A stretch of 36,664 nucleotides of DNA from Bacteroidota bacterium. GTDB taxonomy: Bacteria > Bacteroidota > JABWAT01. This document shows, piece after piece, positions 32,133 to 36,664 of this stretch. The position numbers and the translations under genes were made by a program. The notes under the pieces are model-generated. The model was not told where the DNA came from. It was given only the letters and a program-made list of their open reading frames with translations, and ran no database searches. The first letter of the stretch is position 1. Each line of letters opens with the position of its first letter. Where the stretch lies: positions 1 through 36,664 of the forward strand of contig JAFLBE010000045.1 of NCBI GenBank assembly GCA_017303995.1. The letters are read 5' to 3'.

Positions 32133-33044
32133 ATGGAACCCTTTTTCCGCACACTTCAGGATTTTTTAAAATCGGTCGGGTTGGCCCTCAATCAGGAGTT
32201 GGAATTAACTGTAAATCCATTAAAAGGGTTGCACGGTGTAAATCCAATTCAATCTCCTTCCTTCCGAACGGATTATTTTTCCTTTCTGCTGATCAGTGCA
32301 GGTAAAAGTTCCTATTCAATTGATGGTTCTTCCTTCGAATTGGGTGCCGGTTCATTCTATTTCACAAATCCCGGCCATTTAAAATCTTTTAAAATTGATG
32401 TCCCGCTTGAGGGATTTATCCTGACTTTTTCGGAAAAATTTCTAAAGCAAATGGGGAAAGATCAGTTTTTTACTCTTTTCCCCTTTCTCATTCATGAAAC
32501 TACACCAGTCATGAAACTGGATGCCGAACCATTTACAGAAATGGAACTCATTTTTTCACAAATGTGGAAAGAATCCAACCGGAAAAGTCAGTTTCAGGAA
32601 TCCATCCTCGAAAATCAGTTACTCATTTTGCTTTATAAAACCCGTGAATTGCTGACAACCCACCGGGTGACCTTGTCCTCATCGGGCCGGAATGGTGAAA
32701 TTGTAAGTCAGTTTAAAAACTTGCTGAATGAAAATTTCCGTCATCTTGCTGAAGGAAAAGAACCCAAAATATTATCCGTTAAAGAAATGGGTTCTCGCCT
32801 CAACATCCACCCCAATCACCTCACAACTGTTATAACCAGTGAAACAGGGAAAAGTCCATCCGCATGGATTCAGGAACGGACTTTAGCAGAATGCCGGACA
32901 TTACTTTCACAAACCAACCGATCTGTGTCGGATATTGCCCTCAGTCTTGGCTTTACGGATGCCACTCATCTTGCCCGTTTTTTCAGAAAACAGACGGGGC
33001 TTTCACCCACTGAATTCAAAACTTCCATCCAAAAAAAGTTATAA
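32133..33044 (+). CDS. AraC-family transcription regulator
   Basis: 303 residues. An N-terminal cupin-like sensor covers residues 30-100 (DYFSFLLISAGKSSYSIDG, GAGSFYFTNPGHLKSF). The C-terminal pair of helix-turn-helices lies at about 215-236 (V-K-E-M-G-S-R-L-N-I-H-P-N-H-L) and 264-287 (V-S-D-I-A-L-S-L-G-F-T-D-A-T-H-L-A-R-F-F-R-K), ending in the family's G-L-S-P-T-E-F-K. No metal-type histidine cluster is seen in the cupin. The SDR gene starts about 144 bases later; in many Bacteroidota this regulator type directly precedes and controls such an SDR, which is the best guess here. Confidence 0.9.
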   Translation: MEPFFRTLQDFLKSVGLALNQELELTVNPLKGLHGVNPIQSPSFRTDYFSFLLISAGKSSYSIDGSSFELGAGSFYFTNPGHLKSFKIDVPLEGFILTFSEKFLKQMGKDQFFTLFPFLIHETTPVMKLDAEPFTEMELIFSQMWKESNRKSQFQESILENQLLILLYKTRELLTTHRVTLSSSGRNGEIVSQFKNLLNENFRHLAEGKEPKILSVKEMGSRLNIHPNHLTTVITSETGKSPSAWIQERTLAECRTLLSQTNRSVSDIALSLGFTDATHLARFFRKQTGLSPTEFKTSIQKKL

Positions 33045-33177
33045 CCAGCACGCTTTTTTGTCCATCCTTTAATCTATACCCAAACCCCTTTAACTGGTAC
33101 TCTGTCTCCTTTTCAAACTTCACAGATCTTTGTTTTCAAGATCACCGGAAAGAAAGCCGGTTACTAAAACAAATAAT

Positions 33178-33181
33178 GGAG
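33178..33181 (+). promoter_or_regulatory. Shine-Dalgarno site deciding the SDR start
   Basis: GGAG lies 6 bases before ATG 33188. An ATG four codons earlier (33176) overlaps this site and would add only M-E-F-I, so 33188 is preferred. Confidence 0.55.
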
Positions 33182-33187
33182 TTTATC

Positions 33188-33961
33188 ATGTCTGCTCAAA
33201 CACTTAACGGAAAAATTGCACTTATCACCGGCGGAAGCCGTGGGTTGGGAAAAAATACTGCACTTAAACTTGCTGAAAATGGTGCCGGAATAGTTTTGAC
33301 TTATAAATCAAAAAAAACAGAAGCACTTGAAGTTGCTTCCCAAATTGAAAAATCGGGTGGAAAGGCAGTTGTCCTTCAGTTGGATGTTACTGATTTCGGA
33401 GCGTACCCAACATTTTTCACAGAACTTTCAAAGGTTTTATCAGATACATTTAACCGGAAAACCTTCGATATTCTCATCAACAATGCCGGTGTGGACGCTC
33501 ATTCCCCGTATGGAACCACCTCTGAAGCAACATTCGATCTGCTGATGAACACTCACTTTAAATCAGTTTATCTGCTTTCACAACAAGCACTCACCATAAT
33601 GGAAGACGGTGGAAAAATCATCAATATTTCGACAGGATTGACCCGATTTTCCATTCCGGGATATGGTGCCTATGCTTCAATGAAAGGTGCGGTTGAAGTT
33701 CTGTCCAAATATATGGCAAAGGAACTGGGCTCAAGAAAAATCACGGTAAATGTTGTGGCTCCAGGTGCGATCGAAACGGACTTTACAAGACCAGCATTTG
33801 AACACAACCCAAACATCAAACCCTTCCTCGCTTCTCAGACTGCATTGGGTCGGATCGGCCAGCCAGATGATATCGGCAGTGTTATCCTCTTTCTCTGCAG
33901 TGACCAGGCAGGTTGGATCAATGCTCAGAGAATTGAAGCTTCAGGCGGCATGTTTCTCTGA
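33188..33961 (+). CDS. Short-chain dehydrogenase, FabG-like
   Basis: 257 residues, complete classical SDR: TGGSRGLG (14-21), basic Lys40/Lys42 after strand 2 (favouring NADPH), Asp66 in L-D-V-T, NNAG (98-101), catalytic Ser148 in N-I-S-T, Tyr162-x3-Lys166 in YASMKG, P-G-A-I-E-T-D and the C-terminal G-R-I-G-Q-P-D-D-I. It is close in pattern to 3-oxoacyl-ACP reductases, but the G-M-F-L end and genomic context fit the many SDRs of unknown substrate controlled by AraC regulators. It is followed by a hairpin with no T tract. Confidence 0.9.
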   Translation: MSAQTLNGKIALITGGSRGLGKNTALKLAENGAGIVLTYKSKKTEALEVASQIEKSGGKAVVLQLDVTDFGAYPTFFTELSKVLSDTFNRKTFDILINNAGVDAHSPYGTTSEATFDLLMNTHFKSVYLLSQQALTIMEDGGKIINISTGLTRFSIPGYGAYASMKGAVEVLSKYMAKELGSRKITVNVVAPGAIETDFTRPAFEHNPNIKPFLASQTALGRIGQPDDIGSVILFLCSDQAGWINAQRIEASGGMFL

Positions 33962-33969
33962 TTTTTTTT

Positions 33970-33995
33970 GTCCTGATTTCTTCTGGAATCAGGAC
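33970..33995. repeat. Perfect 9-bp hairpin after the SDR
   Basis: GTCCTGATT and AATCAGGAC form a 9-bp stem with an 8-base loop, 9 bases after the stop. The T run lies before it, not after, so it does not fit a standard terminator on the + strand; it may stabilise the 3' end or be a protein site. Confidence 0.5.
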
Positions 33996-34081
33996 GAATT
34001 CATAAATCCCCAAGGTTGAATTCGTTAAAACGATCCGGTATATTCAGATAATATTGTATTTATTAAATCTCAATCTATCTG

Positions 34082-36469
34082 ATGAACTCAATCCGGTATT
34101 TATTAGTCATTTGCCTGATTCCGGTTATGACAACTCTTCTTTTTTCACAACCGGAAAAAAGAACCCAAACCCTTCGGGGAAGAGTAATTGATCAGCAATC
34201 AGAAACGCCTTTAATCGGGGCGTCAGTATTTCTCCTTGATTCGGTAAAAGCGAATTCCCGTGGTACAACGTCAAATGCTGACGGCTATTACAAACTTGAA
34301 AATATTCCCGTCGGAAGGGTCAGTATTCAGGTTTCCTATCTGGGGTATAAACCCGCTAAAATTGACCGGATTTTATTGAAATCAGGAAAAGAACTGGTCC
34401 TTGATTTTGAACTGGAACCTTCTGTCATCCAGATGAGTGAAATTGTGGTTGAATCTGGAAAGGAAAAAACGCTTAATGACATGACAACCGTCAGCGGACG
34501 GACATTTTCTGTGGAAGAAACCGAAAAATATGCCGGAAGCTGGGGTGACCCCGCCCGGATGGCAACCAATTTTGCCGGCGTGTTTGTTGCCGGTGATCAG
34601 CGAAACGACATCATCATCCGTGGAAATTCTCCAACCGGATTGTTGTGGCAACTTGAAGGCATCCCGATTCCCAGTCCCAACCATTTTGATGTTCTTGGAA
34701 CCACTGGCGGACCGATCAGCATGCTGAACAACAATCTGCTTGCACGATCCGATTTTTTTACGAGTGCCTTCCCGGCCGAATACGGAAATGCAACATCGGG
34801 TGTTTTTGATCTGAAACTGAGAAACGGAAATGATGAAAAGCACGAGTTTCTGGGACAGTTGGGATTAGGCGGGTTTGAGCTTGGTGCAGAAGGTCCAATT
34901 TTACGTGAGACCAGATCATCTTATTTAATAAATCTTCGTTATTCCATGCTGGGTCTGGTTCAAAAACTGTTGTGGGCTGAAGGTTTGCCTGACTACAAAG
35001 ATGTTTCGTTTAAACTCAACTTTCCGCTGAAATCCGGCCGGATTTCTATATTTGGTATTGGCGGACTGAGTTCGATTACCGATATCGAAGAAGATGAAAC
35101 CAGACCCACCGGCAATTATCAGGTAAAAAATGTTAATGGCTCAGGAACCGGGATTCTGGGTTTAAATTATCTGCATATTTTAAATCCGGAAACGGCAATC
35201 AAAACAGGTCTTGCCTTTTCTCTCCGCCGTCCGCATGAAACCGTTGATTCGCTGCTCAATGAACAGTCTTACCTTCAGACCGATAAAAATTCGTACCGAC
35301 AGAATAACCTTACCCTGGTTTCCAGTATAAACCATAAAATAAGTTCAAAAAACTCGGTTTCAGCCGGAATTGTGATCGATTATTTTTCATTTTCTGCCAG
35401 CCGGATGACCTCTGATTATGACAGTCACGAAAATATTTTTACGATTGATAAACCTTATGAAATATCAGCAGATAATCTGGTTCTGGGTCAGGTTTATGTT
35501 CAATGGAAACATCAGTTTACCGATGAATTCTACCTCAGTTCCGGCTTAAATAGTTCATATTTCAACTTAAACAATTCCTTTGCAGCAGATCCGCGATTCG
35601 GACTTTCCTGGCAGGTTACCGAGCAGCAAACACTGGGCCTGGGTTACGGACTCCACAGCCAGATGCAGCCGGTCAGCGTTTATTTCATCCGGTCAAAAAC
35701 AGGAACCGATTCAAACGGCCGGCAGATTTACAGCGACCTCAAAACCAATCAGAATCTGGATTTCACCCGAAGTCATCAGGTTGCAGTTTCCCATCAGGTC
35801 ACGGTTACCCAAAATCTGAATTTTAAAACTGAGATTTATTATCAGCGCTTGTTCAATGTACCGGTTAAGGCTTCAAAAGGATATTTTTCGATGATCAATT
35901 CCGGAGCAGCAATGAGTGTTCCTGAAGAAGACAGTCTGGTAAATAATGGTTACGGGAAAAACTACGGAATCGAATTCACACTGGAAAAATACCTGTCAGA
36001 AAACTATTATTTTCTGGTCACAGCATCCCTTTTCAATTCCCTTTTCCAGGGTTCTGACAAGGTTTGGCGAAATACGGCTTACAACGGAAATTATGTTTTA
36101 AATACACTTGGCGGATATGAATTTGAGATCAAACCGAATATTCAGTTAAGTTCCAATTTACGGGTTGTTTATGCCGGTGGCAGACGGCTTATTCCTTTTG
36201 ATCTCGCAAAATCAATTGAGCGAAATGACAATGTTTATATTTACAATCAGGCATATGACAAACAGGTCAAACCCTACTTCCGCACTGATATCAGATTTGG
36301 CGTTATCTTTCAGCGGCCTTCAGCAACCCATGAACTGGCACTCGATATTGCAAACGTCACGAACCACAAGAATATTTACCGTGAAAAATATAATGAGAGG
36401 GCCAAAAAGGTAAAAACAACCTATATGCAGGGCATTTTCCCGATGGTTTTATATAGATTGAACTTTTAG
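34082..36469 (+). CDS. TonB-dependent receptor with regulatory-like N-domain
   Basis: 795 residues. Signal peptide about 1-22 (ending L-L-F-S-Q). Residues about 29-113 are a carboxypeptidase-regulatory-like domain (LRGRVIDQQSETPLIGASV, Y-Y-K-L-E-N-I-P-V-G-R). Then a plug at about 118-247 (IIIRGNSPTGLLWQLEGIPI, G-G-P-I-S-M-L-N-N-N-L-L) and a beta-barrel to the C-terminal R-L-N-F, which ends in phenylalanine. Such receptors import nutrients, siderophores or metals across the outer membrane with TonB-ExbBD energy. The ligand is unknown and there is no SusD-like partner beside it, so it is not a classical SusC. At about 800 residues with the extra domain it is a standard size for this group. Confidence 0.92.
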   Translation: MNSIRYLLVICLIPVMTTLLFSQPEKRTQTLRGRVIDQQSETPLIGASVFLLDSVKANSRGTTSNADGYYKLENIPVGRVSIQVSYLGYKPAKIDRILLKSGKELVLDFELEPSVIQMSEIVVESGKEKTLNDMTTVSGRTFSVEETEKYAGSWGDPARMATNFAGVFVAGDQRNDIIIRGNSPTGLLWQLEGIPIPSPNHFDVLGTTGGPISMLNNNLLARSDFFTSAFPAEYGNATSGVFDLKLRNGNDEKHEFLGQLGLGGFELGAEGPILRETRSSYLINLRYSMLGLVQKLLWAEGLPDYKDVSFKLNFPLKSGRISIFGIGGLSSITDIEEDETRPTGNYQVKNVNGSGTGILGLNYLHILNPETAIKTGLAFSLRRPHETVDSLLNEQSYLQTDKNSYRQNNLTLVSSINHKISSKNSVSAGIVIDYFSFSASRMTSDYDSHENIFTIDKPYEISADNLVLGQVYVQWKHQFTDEFYLSSGLNSSYFNLNNSFAADPRFGLSWQVTEQQTLGLGYGLHSQMQPVSVYFIRSKTGTDSNGRQIYSDLKTNQNLDFTRSHQVAVSHQVTVTQNLNFKTEIYYQRLFNVPVKASKGYFSMINSGAAMSVPEEDSLVNNGYGKNYGIEFTLEKYLSENYYFLVTASLFNSLFQGSDKVWRNTAYNGNYVLNTLGGYEFEIKPNIQLSSNLRVVYAGGRRLIPFDLAKSIERNDNVYIYNQAYDKQVKPYFRTDIRFGVIFQRPSATHELALDIANVTNHKNIYREKYNERAKKVKTTYMQGIFPMVLYRLNF

Positions 36470-36611
36470 AACCTTACTTTTTTTACCAAGCAATCAATGT
36501 GACCACTCACTCTTTCTGATCCATCCGTCAAAATCAACACTTCATCCGCCGGTATTTGCTTCATTTTCAGTTTTTCACGTGATTTGGTGAAAATCAAAAA
36601 GAGGAAAAACC

Positions 36612-36664
36612 ATGCAAACTATTTTAGGATCCGGCGGAGCAATCGGAATCGAACTGGCCAAAGC
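36612..36664 (+). CDS. Start of an NAD(P)-binding (NmrA/epimerase-like) protein, partial
   Basis: Seventeen codons are visible: M-Q-T-I-L-G-S-G-G-A-I-G-I-E-L-A-K. The G-x-G-G-x-x-G Rossmann loop right after the first strand is typical of NAD-dependent epimerase/dehydratase and NmrA-like proteins. GAGG lies 7 bases before the ATG. The gene runs out of the window, so the subtype cannot be given. It follows the TonB receptor by 142 bases, which contain no clear feature. Confidence 0.7.
   Translation, partial: MQTILGSGGAIGIELAK

Noticed and set aside
33961-33995. Rho-independent terminator after the FabG-like SDR
   Set aside because: The stem is good, but the T run comes before it rather than after, so it does not fit termination on the + strand.
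31000-34024. 13-base repeat AAGGTTGAATTCG at 31000 and 34012
   Set aside because: A match of this length is expected several times by chance in a 36 kb window; the flanks do not match.
1-36664. CRISPR arrays, insertion sequences, phage genes, rRNA or tRNA genes
   Set aside because: No regularly spaced repeats, transposase or integrase motifs, or RNA gene consensus were seen by eye. A program search would be needed to be certain.

Overview
This 36.7 kb window looks like ordinary chromosome from a member of the Bacteroidota or the wider FCB group. The indications are a TonB-dependent receptor with an N-terminal carboxypeptidase-regulatory-like domain, a surface-lipoprotein-type export signal (C-S-K-D-E-D) on a GH5 glycosidase, an ABC-permease/M1-peptidase fusion, an HMA-CDF metal transporter, and several two-membrane-component outer-membrane barrels. 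The sequence does not let me place it below phylum level. Several genes have clear Shine-Dalgarno sites (AAGGAGG before the barrel gene at 2028), which many classical Bacteroidetes lack. All recognised genes lie on the + strand except a possible divergent gene cut by the left edge. I saw no rRNA, tRNA, CRISPR, transposase or phage gene.

Layout: 1-453, a possible divergent exported protein and a broken DUF1330 gene; 515-1660, a GH5 endoglucanase-like lipoprotein; 2028-4208, two outer-membrane proteins and an HMA-CDF cation transporter; 4270-8824, a tight run of Crp/Fnr regulator, SDR, PAP2 phosphatase, ICMT/PEMT-like methyltransferase and NAPE-PLD-like metallo-hydrolase, which I read as a phospholipid head-group remodelling operon; 9074-11455, a barrel protein, TerC and a small membrane protein, with a strongly structured intergenic element after terC; 11776-15864, an SDR, an unknown membrane protein and phosphoenolpyruvate carboxylase; 16021-17752, a lipoprotein, a DinB-like protein and a DsrE lipoprotein closed by a good terminator; 18036-22184, an ABC ATPase and its permease fused to an M1 aminopeptidase; 22209-25181, small stress-type proteins (DUF1801, YdeI, OsmC, MmcQ/YjbR, cupin, AraC); 25284-27617, three small membrane proteins and a PAS-LuxR regulator; 27728-32081, a DUF799-like lipoprotein, a DUF2306 protein, two alpha/beta hydrolases and a LysE/GAP-like protein; 32133-36469, an AraC regulator, an SDR and a TonB receptor; 36612 to the end, the start of an NAD-binding protein.

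Three genes (DUF1330, DUF1801, AraC) are each interrupted by what looks like one missing base. Either the assembly carries deletion errors or this accessory region is decaying. I found no complete new defence or mobile system. The most interesting candidates are the lipid-remodelling operon, the folded RNA-like element after terC, a 20-bp perfect palindrome, and the unknown membrane gene between the SDR and ppc.
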